From assembly GCA_903834675.1 (NCBI GenBank), contig CAILKC010000341.1:1-28464 (forward strand): 28,464 nucleotides of DNA, given 5' to 3'. Positions 1 through 8,416 of the stretch are shown in pieces. The notes beneath the pieces were generated by a model that saw only the letters and a program-made list of their open reading frames with translations, had not been told where the DNA came from and ran no database searches. The translations under genes and the position numbers were made by a program. The DNA comes from an uncultured Victivallales bacterium. GTDB lineage: Bacteria > Verrucomicrobiota > Lentisphaeria > Oligosphaerales > JAFGRS01. Positions within the stretch are counted from its first letter, which is position 1. Every line of letters begins with the position of its first letter.

Positions 1-33
1 CCGCCGCGGCGCCGACGCAGCGGCGCCCTCCAA

Positions 34-65
34 CGCCCGAAGTCCGCCGCGGCGGACTCCGGGCG
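34..65. repeat. GC-rich perfect/near-perfect palindrome (hairpin)
   Basis: Positions 41-58 form a perfect 18-bp palindrome, AGTCCGCCGCGGCGGACT. After one mismatch (A40/C59) it is extended by CGCCCG (34-39) pairing with CGGGCG (60-65). It would make a very stable stem in RNA or single-stranded DNA. There is no T-tract, so an intrinsic terminator is not supported; a REP-type intergenic repeat is the more likely reading. Confidence 0.6.
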
Positions 66-177
66 GAATGGGAAGCGCCTGGTGTCATACGAGGTAGCGA
101 CAAGTCTCATACAAGCCGAGCCGCCGGCTTGGAGGCCGGACATACCGGAATGAGACTTCCAGCCTGCGCCACGAGGC

Positions 178-246
178 GTACGTAGTCGAGGCTTTAGCCG
201 GTTTCACGCCCCCCATTGAGCCCGCCCAAAAAGCTCGACTACGTAC
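178..246. repeat. Inverted repeat GTACGTAGTCGAG…CTCGACTACGTAC
   Basis: The left arm GTACGTAGTCGAG (178-190), followed by GCTTT, pairs with AAAGCTCGACTACGTAC ending at 246. This gives 13 uninterrupted pairs, a one-base bulge and four more pairs, around a loop of roughly 32 bases. It is most likely a dispersed intergenic palindrome. Its function is not known from the sequence. Confidence 0.6.
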
Positions 247-400
247 CCGCGCCGCGACCGGCCTGCACCCTGCAAGTCTCATACAAGGGTTCAGGGTTCA
301 GCACTGAAAACCGGGGCGCGACGGGTCACCTACGACGACCATTACCAGCACGTGCCGGGCCTGCTGGTCGAATCTCCATGACACGGGAAAACCCATAGCC

Positions 401-2167
401 TCAGCGCCGCGCCAGCCAGCGCACCAGCGCGTCAAAGACGGTCTTCTCGGTGCCCGTGAGGTCCTTCGCGTAGCCGTAGTAGGAGCCGGAGTAGACGACG
501 CGGCCCTTGCCGACCTCGCCGAGAACGTACACCGGGTCGCCGAACGTGTTGCGGATCACCACCGTGCCCTGCGGACCGGGTTTGAAGATCATGTGGTCGC
601 GGAACTCCGTGCCGAACTCCTGCCCCTTGGCCACGCCAACCAGCGCCGGGTGCGCCTCGGGGACCGTCAGGTTCGTCTCCACCACGTGCCGCTCGGCCTC
701 GACCTTGTGCTTGGGCACGTCGCGGACCGCGATCTCGGGGAACACGCTCTCCATGTACCAGGCGGTGTCGTGACCGAACAGCACCCCGCCGCCCTGCTCG
801 ACGTAGGCGCGCAAGTTCTTGGAGATGTCGCTGTCGGCCGGGATCGGCAGGTTGAAGTTCTGCAACACCACGACCTGGAACTGCGTGAGGTACGGCACCG
901 ACATTCCCTCGAGCTTGTGCACCTCAAACGTGCCGTCCTTCTCGGCCGCCGCGAACATGCGGTCCTTCATGCCGTACAACCCGAGCTGCGGCTTGTTCGT
1001 CTTGCGCTCCAGTTGCGTCTTGCCGAGATTCTCCGGTTGGGCGCGCTTCTCGTACTGCAGCGCGTAGCGGCCGGCGGCAATCTCTTCATTCGCCCGCCGA
1101 AACCAGTCAAAGTAGACGCCGTGGTCCTCCTTGGTGTACTTGGGGCCTTCGTAGAAGATCCAGTACCCGTCGGAGATCGACGACAGCAGGCTCGCGTTCT
1201 TGCCGCAGAACTCGGGGTCCGCGCCCTGGACCACCGGATCGATGCCGCCGCAGTACAGGTGCGCCACGCCACGCGGCCGGACAGAGGCCATGCCGCTGAG
1301 CAGCACCGCGCGGTTCGCTTCCAGCGCCTTGGCCTCGTCCATGAACTCCGAGGGCCGGCCGTACGTCCACGGGTCGGCCAGGACGATCGGCGCCGCTACC
1401 GTACCCCACTCGGGCAGCGCCGCCTCAAGCATAAACGGCGTGCCCGGCGCCGGGTAGACAATGAACTGGAAACGCGGGTTGATGGCGTCCACGGCCTGCC
1501 GGAGCTTACGGCAGCGGGTGCGCCACGACTGAATCTGAAACTCGGCAAACGCCTCGTGATGCCCGTTCTTGACCAGCCACGGGTAGCGCTCCGCCAAGGG
1601 GAGTTCGGGTATCTGGATGCCCTTCGCGGCGGCAAACTCCTGCAGAATCTTGCCATCGTACGACAGCGAGTAACAGTTGCCGCGGCCGTTCGGGGAGTAG
1701 TTCTCGTAGTCCAGGAACGAGCCGATGAACGCTGGCACCTCGACCGAGATGCGCGCGTGCCCCAGCACCAGTTCGGTGGTCCAGTCCCAGAACTCGTCCG
1801 CGTTCGGGCTGCAGAGCTCCTGCTCGGCGCCGTCCTGCCAGACCAGCTTGCAGCCCTGCTTAGCCGTGAGCGTGCCGCGCATCCAGGCCATGTAGTAGAG
1901 GCCTTCGGCCTGGGCCAGCAGAGCCTGTTCGCGACAGACCGGCAGTTCGTGCCCGCCGATGCGCGGCGAGATGACGTTGAAGCCCGCCGCCTTGGTCGCC
2001 TTCATGTGCTCAGCCGTCATGACCCACTTGTTCGCGCCGGACATGACCTTATCGACCAGCACGCGGTACTTGTCGGTCTTGCCGAGCGCCTCGCGCGGCG
2101 GCAGTTGGGCGGCGGCCAAGAACGAGAGGCTTACGACGGCAAGCAGGGAGAGTCGGGCGAGCTTCAT
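401..2167 (-). CDS. Secreted TIM-barrel-like protein with C-terminal glutamine-amidotransferase-like domain
   Basis: Predicted exported protein of 588 aa, not assigned to a named family. The ATG at 2167 is chosen because AAAGGG lies 9 nt upstream and translation then begins MKLARLSLLAVVSLSFLAAA, a clean Sec signal peptide. An ATG six codons earlier (2185) has no ribosome site. The first ~370 residues look like a glycosidase-type barrel (KAAGFNVISPRIGG, YYMAWMRG). The last ~200 residues contain YVEQGGGVLFGHDTAWY and GEVGKGRVVYSGSYYG, the pattern of the GATase/ThuA-like fold that follows GH-A barrels in many beta-galactosidase-like proteins. No catalytic acid pair can be named. The gene ends at 401 with TGA. 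A 282-bp gap containing a dispersed repeat separates it from the upstream minus-strand gene, so independent transcription is likely. A role in glycan processing is inference. Confidence 0.8.
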   Translation of the reverse strand: MKLARLSLLAVVSLSFLAAAQLPPREALGKTDKYRVLVDKVMSGANKWVMTAEHMKATKAAGFNVISPRIGGHELPVCREQALLAQAEGLYYMAWMRGTLTAKQGCKLVWQDGAEQELCSPNADEFWDWTTELVLGHARISVEVPAFIGSFLDYENYSPNGRGNCYSLSYDGKILQEFAAAKGIQIPELPLAERYPWLVKNGHHEAFAEFQIQSWRTRCRKLRQAVDAINPRFQFIVYPAPGTPFMLEAALPEWGTVAAPIVLADPWTYGRPSEFMDEAKALEANRAVLLSGMASVRPRGVAHLYCGGIDPVVQGADPEFCGKNASLLSSISDGYWIFYEGPKYTKEDHGVYFDWFRRANEEIAAGRYALQYEKRAQPENLGKTQLERKTNKPQLGLYGMKDRMFAAAEKDGTFEVHKLEGMSVPYLTQFQVVVLQNFNLPIPADSDISKNLRAYVEQGGGVLFGHDTAWYMESVFPEIAVRDVPKHKVEAERHVVETNLTVPEAHPALVGVAKGQEFGTEFRDHMIFKPGPQGTVVIRNTFGDPVYVLGEVGKGRVVYSGSYYGYAKDLTGTEKTVFDALVRWLARR

Positions 2168-2295
2168 CCGGGCGATCCCTTTCATCCGAGGTTATCGGCA
2201 GCCTGAAGGCGGAGCGCACTATACTCGTTCAAGGTGACACGGACACTCCTGTCTGCGGTCCCGGAGGCGCACGTCAGCTCCGCAGGTGCGGTCAG

Positions 2296-2371
2296 GGACG
2301 GCATCTCTAATCCGCCTCGCGCCAGACCGGCGCCAGGCGGGGAGCAGCGCTCGGCCCGACCGTCCCCCAGC
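2296..2371 (+). repeat. Dispersed repeat, copy A
   Basis: This 76-bp segment matches 18039-18114 with six mismatches and no gaps by eye. Its first part (2292-2319) also matches 18221-18248 with three mismatches in 28. Just upstream, 2266-2286 recurs in inverted orientation at 18278-18298 with two mismatches in 21. It lies between two minus-strand genes and has no convincing coding frame. Confidence 0.8.
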
Positions 2372-2449
2372 AGCGCCTCCACGATGGCGCCCTCCTCATC
2401 GCCGTTCGTTCCCTCTTGTCCGTTCCTGTTTGTGCCTGGGCGGGACCCG

Positions 2450-4690
2450 CTACTGTCCGCCACCGCCGGCGGGACCGAACGGAACGCGCGGCCCAATCTG
2501 CCCGAACGGGATCGCCGGAAAGCCCGCCAGCCGCGCGAACACCGGCGCGTCCGGACGCAGGGCAAAGTCACCCGCCGCCGCATCGACAAAGCCGGGGTCC
2601 GTGTCCGTGATCCAGTTGTCAGCCGTGCGTAGCACACCGCCCGCCTCGATGATGGCGCCCTCCTGCATCTCGACCTTGCCGTAACGGCGCAGCAACGGCA
2701 CGGTCGGGTTGTAGATCAGGTTCCGTTCGAACGTGTTGGTGTCTGGGTACTGCCGTGGTTCGTCCCAGAAGCACAGCAGTTCCGGGTAGCGCTGCGCCTG
2801 CAGCAGGCGGCTCAGATCACGCCCGGCAAAGTACTCCTTCCACCCCTGGACGTTCCGTTCGTGCGCGGGCGAGCAGAAGGTCCCCATCAGGTAGGGGATC
2901 GTGCAGTCGATGAAGACGTTGTGGCGGGTGATGATGTGGGCGCCGGTGTTGTTGTTGATCGCACGGCAGTTCGAGGCTTCCCCTGCGCCGCCGATGCGAT
3001 GGAAGACGTTCTCCTCGATCCGCCAGCCCATGGTCATGTTGTCCGGGTAGACCGCATTCTGCAGGTGGTACTGCTGCCCGATGTGGTGGAAGTAATTCCG
3101 GCGGATGACCGTACCACGCTCCAAAGGCCACTCGCCGAGATTCGCGTAGATTGCCCCCATATCGGTGAAGTCTTCGACCACGTGGCCCACATCGTTGTAC
3201 TCAATAAGGTGGTCGTTGCCGTAGACCACGATGGCCACGTGCGGGCCGTGGCGGATGCGGTTGTGTGAGATGCGACTGCCGACGCTGCGGTATCCCAGCG
3301 CCACCGCGGAGGTGTAGACCTTGCCGTACCAGGCAAAGAGGTGGATGTCGCTGTCCTCCACGAAACAGCCGCTGGGTTCCAGTGTCTCGGGGGTGCCGCC
3401 CTGCAGGCTCACCCCGGCCCCGCCGACGTGGTGGATGTGACAGGCTCGGACCCCATGTCCCTTGCCGTTGAGGGAGACGCCAGTCCCGGAGAGATTGCGG
3501 ATTCCGCAGCGCTCGACCAGCACCCCTTCGCCACCCGTGCCGACGATGCCGCTGCCGCGGCCCGCGTCCAGCAGCAGGTCACGGAAGACCACGTGCGAGG
3601 CGCCCTCCAGGCGCACCATCGGGACGGCCAGGACCGACAGCGTGATCGACACCGCCGCACGCTCGAAGCCTTCCGGGGGGAGCAGGTAGAGCATGCCCGA
3701 GTTGCGGTCCAGATAGTACTCGCCGGGCAGGTCGATCTCCTCAAGCAGGTTCTCCGCAAAGAAGTAATCGAAGGAGTATTTGTCCGCGATGGTCCCCACC
3801 TCCCCGTAGCGTAGCGTGATCTGCCGCTTCTCGTGGTCGATCTTCGCCACCTGGTTGTAGGACCACTCCCAGCTCCAGGTGAAGACGCCGTCCAGCCAGA
3901 TGTCGTCGGCCTTGGACCACAATGCCGGCCGCTCGAAGGCGTAGGAGATCACGCCGCCGCGCTTGAGGAAGTCGGGGTCGTTCATGCCGGGCCCCGGGTC
4001 GATGATGCCGGAGCGGCCCACAACGCCCCGACGGTGTTTCTGCACGCCGCGCAGGAAGTCCGGGTAGTGGTCGTCCGGGTTGGGCCAACGGGCCCGTGTC
4101 AGGCGCTCGCCGTTGACATACAACTCGACCGGCGGAGTCTTGCCGAGGTTGGCTTTGTGATGGCCATGCCGGCTCAGCTCACCGTAGTCGGTGATCCCAT
4201 GGCCTCGGAGGTCGCACTGCAGCAGCCTGTTCCTGGCCTCGACAGCGATCACCCGCTCCAGCAGGGCGCCGGCCGGTACCGGCACGAACCAGGACCGCTG
4301 CAGGGCGGTACCGCCGAACAGCGTCGCGGTCTCGCCAGGAGCGGAGGCATAGACAACGGGGGCGTCCGGGGTGCCGGAATCCTCCGCGGTCAGTGCAAAT
4401 GTCGCCTGGCGCGGGTGAACCCCGCCGCGCAGCCGGACGGTCACGCCGCCCGCCGGCAGGCCGTCGGTTCCCTTCTTTAGTTCCCGGATGGCGTCCCGAG
4501 CGCGTTCGATGGTCGCGAACGGCTGTGCGCGACTCCCGGGGTGGGTATCGTCGCCCTGCGGAGCCACGTAATAGGTCACAGCCATAGCCGAGTCCTGCGG
4601 CGATGGCTGCAGCCGGCTGCAGCCGCTGCCGGCAACGAGGGCCACCTGCAGCCCGGCGGCGACGAACACCATAGTCGGTTTCCTGCGCAT
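2450..4690 (-). CDS. Right-handed parallel beta-helix lipoprotein (polysaccharide lyase/GH-like)
   Basis: Probable surface-anchored carbohydrate-active protein of 746 aa. The start at 4690 has AAGGAG 9-10 nt upstream and gives MRRKPTMVFVAAGLQVALVAGSGC, a lipoprotein signal with the lipidated Cys at residue 24. The mature N-terminus begins TYYVAPQGDDTHPGSRAQPFATIERARDAI. This is the hallmark opening of beta-helix proteins related to pectate-lyase-like folds, GH120 and GH141: YYV.P.G.D..PG…PF.T…A…I. Residues ~390-640 carry coil-like repeats rich in N, H and G, for example HNRIRHGPHVAIVVYGNDHLIEYNDV. It resembles the proteins encoded at 8417-10528 and 18728-22213 in opening and layout. The substrate cannot be read from sequence. 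An in-frame ATG at 4729 would precede the signal peptide with charged residues and is rejected. Confidence 0.85.
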   Translation of the reverse strand: MRRKPTMVFVAAGLQVALVAGSGCSRLQPSPQDSAMAVTYYVAPQGDDTHPGSRAQPFATIERARDAIRELKKGTDGLPAGGVTVRLRGGVHPRQATFALTAEDSGTPDAPVVYASAPGETATLFGGTALQRSWFVPVPAGALLERVIAVEARNRLLQCDLRGHGITDYGELSRHGHHKANLGKTPPVELYVNGERLTRARWPNPDDHYPDFLRGVQKHRRGVVGRSGIIDPGPGMNDPDFLKRGGVISYAFERPALWSKADDIWLDGVFTWSWEWSYNQVAKIDHEKRQITLRYGEVGTIADKYSFDYFFAENLLEEIDLPGEYYLDRNSGMLYLLPPEGFERAAVSITLSVLAVPMVRLEGASHVVFRDLLLDAGRGSGIVGTGGEGVLVERCGIRNLSGTGVSLNGKGHGVRACHIHHVGGAGVSLQGGTPETLEPSGCFVEDSDIHLFAWYGKVYTSAVALGYRSVGSRISHNRIRHGPHVAIVVYGNDHLIEYNDVGHVVEDFTDMGAIYANLGEWPLERGTVIRRNYFHHIGQQYHLQNAVYPDNMTMGWRIEENVFHRIGGAGEASNCRAINNNTGAHIITRHNVFIDCTIPYLMGTFCSPAHERNVQGWKEYFAGRDLSRLLQAQRYPELLCFWDEPRQYPDTNTFERNLIYNPTVPLLRRYGKVEMQEGAIIEAGGVLRTADNWITDTDPGFVDAAAGDFALRPDAPVFARLAGFPAIPFGQIGPRVPFGPAGGGGQ

Positions 4691-4948
4691 CTTTCCGTTC
4701 TCCTTCCGCTCCTCGCCACGACACGTCACGCAGTATCATACTATCGTTCGGCGTCGGTGCCCTCAGCGGTCGCGATGCGCCAGGAAGTACTCGCTGTAGC
4801 GGTCCGTCATCTCGGCCGGAAGGTCCCGGCGGGAGGTGACTGCCGACGACCTGGATGAGGCCCTTGCTCCGGCGCGACAGGTGATGGCACCTGTCGTACA
4901 GCGGACGCCGCCAGGCGCCAGGCTCAGATCTGGCCGACTCCCAGTCCA

Positions 4949-5051
4949 CTGAGAAGCTGTGAAGAAATCGCCGCCGCCACACGAATCGCGCCATTCCCGT
5001 GCGGAGCTTCCCTCGACACCCGACCCTCGACCCGCATTCTTTCACACCTTC
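4949..5051 (-). repeat. Copy of the pseudopilin leader sequence
   Basis: Two blocks match the region immediately upstream of the pseudopilin gene, in the same order and orientation. The block 4949-4980 (CTGAGAAGCTGTGAAGAAAT core) matches 17767-17797. The block 5024-5051 (CCCTCGACCCG…) matches 17804-17831 with five mismatches in 28. Here the blocks are farther apart and no pseudopilin follows. It is either a relic of a lost pseudopilin gene or a shared regulatory leader. Confidence 0.6.
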
Positions 5052-5082
5052 TGACCGGTTACCCCCGACCTGCCCGACCATT

Positions 5083-5116
5083 TTGACTAACTAACTTGAC
5101 CATATTATGGTATAGA
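5083..5116 (+). promoter_or_regulatory. phd-vapC promoter with overlapping palindromic operator
   Basis: A candidate -35 TTGACT (5083-5088) lies 17 nt from TATGGT (5106-5111). A second TTGACC starts at 5096, and TATTAT (5103-5108) is an alternative -10. Overlapping the -10 is the perfect inverted repeat ACCATATTATGGT (5099-5111). Phd/YefM-type antitoxins typically repress their own promoters by binding such palindromes, so this is the likely autoregulatory operator. Confidence 0.6.
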
Positions 5117-5148
5117 GACAGTGGCATATGGAAAAAGAGCGTCACGCT

Positions 5149-5385
5149 ATGAACACCTTGCTGATCTCCGAGTTCAAGGCGAAGTGCATTGAAGTCATCA
5201 ACGCGGTGCATGACAACCACGAGACGGTTGTGATCACCAGGCGCGGCAAGCCGTTAGCCAGAATCGTGCCACTTCAGGAGGCTCGTCCCGGCCCGCGGCG
5301 ACTCGGCGCCCTTGCCGGTGAGGCCAAGGAGCTGGGCGACATCGTCCAGGTCGGTTTTGGTCAGGATTGGGAGGCCTTGCGATGA
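5149..5385 (+). CDS. Type II toxin-antitoxin antitoxin, Phd/YefM family
   Basis: Small antitoxin of 78 aa from the ATG at 5149. It would neutralise the PIN toxin encoded immediately downstream and repress the operon. MNTLLISEFKAKCIEVINAV and VVITRRGKPLARIVPL are the classic Phd/YefM N-terminal DNA-binding and dimerisation pattern (ISEFKAKC, ITRRGKP.A.IVP). The C-terminal ~30 residues are the expected flexible toxin-binding tail. An ATG at 5128 would add seven residues (MEKERHA) outside the family pattern and is less likely. Its TGA overlaps the next ATG as ATGA, which indicates translational coupling. A palindromic operator sits just upstream. Confidence 0.88.
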   Translation: MNTLLISEFKAKCIEVINAVHDNHETVVITRRGKPLARIVPLQEARPGPRRLGALAGEAKELGDIVQVGFGQDWEALR

Positions 5386-5783
5386 GGCTTCTCCTGGATA
5401 CCCACGTCTGGTTTTGGGCGCTGCAGTCTCCAGAGAAGTTGGGCCCGGGGTGCCGGTCCATTCTGGAGGAGCCCGGCAACGAGGTGGCTGTGGCGACGAT
5501 CTCAACCTTGGAGCTGGCGCAGTTGATCAGTGCCGGGCGGATCGAGCTGAAGGGGACCCTGGAGGCATGGGTTCGGCGCGGCATTGAGATCATGGGCATG
5601 CAGTCGTTCGAGTTGACTCACCCGATTTCCGTGCTTGCGTATGCGCTCCCCGGCACCTTCCACAAAGATCCCGCCGACCGCATTCTGGTTGCCACGGCGA
5701 TCCACCACGGCCTCTCTTTGATCACTGCCGATGAACGCATTCTTGCTTACCCACATGCAGTGACGGTTGACGCTCGGAACTGA
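5382..5783 (+). CDS. PIN-domain ribonuclease toxin, VapC-like
   Basis: Toxin of 133 aa, the normal size for VapC. The PIN-domain acidic residues are all present: D6 in MRLLLDTHVW, E44 in ATISTLELAQL, D96/D99 in HKDPADRILVATA and D117 in ITADERI. These would bind Mg2+ for RNA cleavage. The start at 5382 overlaps the antitoxin stop (ATGA). An earlier in-frame ATG at 5367 lies inside the antitoxin and is unlikely. The closest subgroup is the PIN proteins paired with Phd rather than VapB antitoxins (DTHVW…DPADR). The pair could stabilise this accessory region; the exact RNA target is unknown. Confidence 0.9.
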   Translation: MRLLLDTHVWFWALQSPEKLGPGCRSILEEPGNEVAVATISTLELAQLISAGRIELKGTLEAWVRRGIEIMGMQSFELTHPISVLAYALPGTFHKDPADRILVATAIHHGLSLITADERILAYPHAVTVDARN

Positions 5784-5825
5784 CCCGACGCAGGACCTAC
5801 CGGAAGCCCGCATAGGAGGCAGACG

Positions 5826-8264
5826 ATGCAGCGAACCCTCGGGGTACTTTCAGGCCTGCTCCTGCTGGCGGTGGTCGGCGAGCCCGCCAGGGGCCAGGCC
5901 CCGGCGCCCGCCGTGGCCCCGCTTGTGCTGGCCGCGGACGGCGTCACTCGCTACCGGGTCGTACCGCCGGACCAGCCTTCCCCGGTGGACCTGTACGCGG
6001 TGCGGACCCTGACCGACTACCTGCGCCAGAGCACCGGCGCCGAGTTCCCGGTGGTGGCGGCGGCGGAGCTGCCCGCGGACGCGCCTGCTCTCTTCGTCGG
6101 CATCAGCGCGCCGGCGCTCCAACGGCTAGGGGAGGACCCCATCCCCGGACTGCAGGAGCAGGAGCACGTCTCCCGTAGCCGGGGTGCCGACATCTTCCTC
6201 TACGGCAAGGGCCTCCACGGGAACCTGCACGCTGCAATGTTCTTCCTGGAGACCCAACTGGGCTGGCGCTGGTACTCGGCGTGCGAGAAGCCGGTCGTCC
6301 CGTCCAGGCCCAGCGTGACGCTGAATCCGTTCAGCCGGAAGCGGGGATTCTCGTTCCCGAGCCGCGAACTGACGCTGTACTGGGGGCATGACTTCTACTA
6401 CCAGAACGGCATGAACATGGCCTCCGAGAAGTGGGGCCGCGACCCGGCGTCGCCGTTCGTGCCGTACCTGCGCAACGACAAGTTCGTGCATAGCCTGTTC
6501 ACTTACATCCCGCCCTCCCCGGATGCGGCGGAGCGCCGCCGCGACTTCACCTGGCTGCCCCGGACGGACTACTTCGCGACGAACCCCGACTTCTTCTCCA
6601 TGGACGGCACCGGCAAACGCGTGCCGACGATGCAGCTGTGTTTCGGCAACCCGGCGCTGCGCCAGGAGCTCACCGCCAACGTGCTGCTGCACCTCGCCGC
6701 GGCGCCCGGCAACCGTATCATCGCGCTCGACGCCAACGACGGCGGCGCGAGGTTGTGCCACTGCCCGGCCTGTGCCGCGCTGGAGAAGAAGTACCAGAGC
6801 CCGGGAGGACCGCTTTTGGACTACGACCTGGAGCTGTGCGCCCGGCTGCAACGAGAACACCCCAGCGTCTTCGTCCGCACTATCGCCTACAAACGCAGCC
6901 AGACCCAGAAGCCGCCCGTCCTCCCGAAGGGGCAGACGCTGCCCCCCAATCTGATCATCTCCTTCGCCCCCATCGAGGACTGCTACTTCGCCGATTGGAC
7001 CCACCCTGACGCGCGCCAGCAGGAAACCTATGCCGACTTGCAGGCGTGGAACACCATCACCGTCCCCGGCAACCTCTGGGCCTGGCTCTATCCGAACCCC
7101 TGGGGCACCGGGATCGAGATGCCCGTGGGCAACCTGGAACGCAACATTAACCAGGTGCGCCTGCTCTACCGGGCCGGGGTGCGTGGCTTCTTCACCGACC
7201 ACTGCAAGTATCTGCAACGGGCCGGGCTGGGCGAGTTGCAGACGTACCTGTTCCTCAAACTCTTGCAGGACGTCGACTGCGATACGGACGCGCTCATCCG
7301 CGAGTTCACCGACCACCAGTACGGCGCCGCGGCGCCGCTGGTGCGCCAGTACCTCGGCGAACTGGAGCAGGGCCGCAAGGACATGCGGGAGCTGCCGCCC
7401 GGCGTGACCTACACGTCCCCGAATCTCGACGAGCGCACCTTCCCCTACCTGACGGTGGCCAACCTCCACCGTTGGCAGACCGGATTCGACCGCATGGAGG
7501 AGCAGGTGGCCGCGTCCCCGGATCCGCTCCTCGATGTCCGGCTGCTACGGCGCGAGCTGGATTTTGCCACGCTGTGGAAGTGGGTCGACCTGAAGAAGGC
7601 CTACCCGGACTACTACAAGGATCCGGCGACGCACGCGGACCGGATCAAGGCCGTGAACAGCGCCAAGGCGCCCGCCGGCATGCCGCATCGCCCGCTGGGC
7701 GCGGACACGCTGCAGGATCTGCTCGCCGTGGTCGCGGTCGGCGGCCAGGCCAAGCCGCTGCCGGAAACACTTGCGGGTACGCCCCCGGACCGGGTGCGGC
7801 AATACCTGCCGAAGCACTACGGCTGGAAGGCGGGACGCAAGACCGTCCCCGATCCCGAGGCCGCTTTCGGCTATGCCGCGGTGGTCGACCTCCCGGACCT
7901 GCCCTTCGAGCTGGGCTTCTACCAGTGGATCTCGCGCCAGCCCCCGCCCGGCACCCCGTCCGGGGTCCAGGGCGCAAAGCTGAAGATCGACCAGGATCAG
8001 ATCACCCCCGGTGCGTATCGCTTGTATGAACTCGGCGAGATCGTCGTCACCCCGGATTCCTGGATCTGGTTCTCGGCCAAGAGCTGGGTGACCCATCTCG
8101 AGGTCGGGACGCGGATCTACGAGCCCGGCGCGGACAACCTCTGGCACGCCTGGGTATCCATGAAGTTCGACGGGCCTTCCTACAGCGGCGCGGCGAAGGA
8201 AGACCTGGTGCTGGTGGACCGGGTCATCCTGGTCAGGAAGAGCGGAAGGGCGGCGATCCCATGA
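5826..8264 (+). CDS. Secreted DUF4838 protein with GH67-like N-terminal domain
   Basis: Exported protein of 812 aa. AGGAGG at 5814-5819 lies 6 nt before the ATG. Residues 1-23 (MQRTLGVLSGLLLLAVVGEPARG) form a signal peptide. Residues ~33-160 resemble the alpha-glucuronidase N-terminal domain that precedes DUF4838: ALRTLTDYL-type helix, FVGIS, LHAAMFFLETQLGWRWY. Residues ~170-520 match DUF4838, a putative TIM barrel, with the conserved ALDANDGGARLCHCPAC motif (Cys 311, 313 and 316) followed by ISFAPIEDCYFADW. The remaining C-terminal part is a beta-rich domain of unknown role. The family is associated with glycan-degradation loci but its reaction is not established. The gene begins 42 bp after vapC and may be read from the same strand without being functionally linked. 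A decayed copy of its 3' end lies at 12446-12584. Confidence 0.87.
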   Translation: MQRTLGVLSGLLLLAVVGEPARGQAPAPAVAPLVLAADGVTRYRVVPPDQPSPVDLYAVRTLTDYLRQSTGAEFPVVAAAELPADAPALFVGISAPALQRLGEDPIPGLQEQEHVSRSRGADIFLYGKGLHGNLHAAMFFLETQLGWRWYSACEKPVVPSRPSVTLNPFSRKRGFSFPSRELTLYWGHDFYYQNGMNMASEKWGRDPASPFVPYLRNDKFVHSLFTYIPPSPDAAERRRDFTWLPRTDYFATNPDFFSMDGTGKRVPTMQLCFGNPALRQELTANVLLHLAAAPGNRIIALDANDGGARLCHCPACAALEKKYQSPGGPLLDYDLELCARLQREHPSVFVRTIAYKRSQTQKPPVLPKGQTLPPNLIISFAPIEDCYFADWTHPDARQQETYADLQAWNTITVPGNLWAWLYPNPWGTGIEMPVGNLERNINQVRLLYRAGVRGFFTDHCKYLQRAGLGELQTYLFLKLLQDVDCDTDALIREFTDHQYGAAAPLVRQYLGELEQGRKDMRELPPGVTYTSPNLDERTFPYLTVANLHRWQTGFDRMEEQVAASPDPLLDVRLLRRELDFATLWKWVDLKKAYPDYYKDPATHADRIKAVNSAKAPAGMPHRPLGADTLQDLLAVVAVGGQAKPLPETLAGTPPDRVRQYLPKHYGWKAGRKTVPDPEAAFGYAAVVDLPDLPFELGFYQWISRQPPPGTPSGVQGAKLKIDQDQITPGAYRLYELGEIVVTPDSWIWFSAKSWVTHLEVGTRIYEPGADNLWHAWVSMKFDGPSYSGAAKEDLVLVDRVILVRKSGRAAIP

Positions 8265-8416
8265 CGGCAGCACATCGGGGTGTGGTGGCGGCGTTGGCGG
8301 CAGTGGACGCCGTGTAGGGGTCGTCGCCCGGCAGCAGTCACCACGGCAATGCCGTCACAGACTCGATCCAACCCACGCTACGATATCAGCCAAGGGGGTT
8401 TCTGCCGACGGTCTGC

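Larger units (their letters stand above)
1..400. other. Non-coding stretch downstream of the minus-strand gene
   Basis: No convincing coding frame is seen. The stretch holds the GC palindrome at 34-65, a second inverted repeat at 178-246, and two copies of CAAGTCTCATACAAG (about 107-121 and 271-285). It lies 3' of the minus-strand gene ending at 401, so it may act as its transcript end. No T-tract terminator is visible. Confidence 0.5.
4691..5148. other. Divergent intergenic region
   Basis: The region separates the minus-strand beta-helix gene from the plus-strand phd gene. It contains a repeated leader block (4949-5051) shared with the pseudopilin leader, and the phd promoter/operator (5083-5116). 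A short open minus-strand frame ending at about 4772 (…EMTDRYSEYFLAHRDR-stop) has coding-like composition but no start or recognisable family, so it is not called as a gene. Confidence 0.5.

Noticed and set aside
593..2206. 537-codon open frame antisense to the first gene
   Set aside because: It lies opposite a gene with signal peptide and ribosome site; its R/V/L/A/G-rich translation is typical of antisense frames in high-GC DNA.
4772..4860. Small minus-strand frame ending EMTDRYSEYFLAHRDR
   Set aside because: It looks coding-like but has no convincing start, ribosome site or family; at most a relic.
6126..7469. 447-codon antisense open frame in the DUF4838 gene
   Set aside because: The plus strand carries the conserved DUF4838 motifs; the antisense frame is a composition shadow.
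8265..8416. Intrinsic terminator between the convergent DUF4838 and beta-helix genes
   Set aside because: Only a weak ACGGC-AAT-GCCGT stem without a T-tract is visible.
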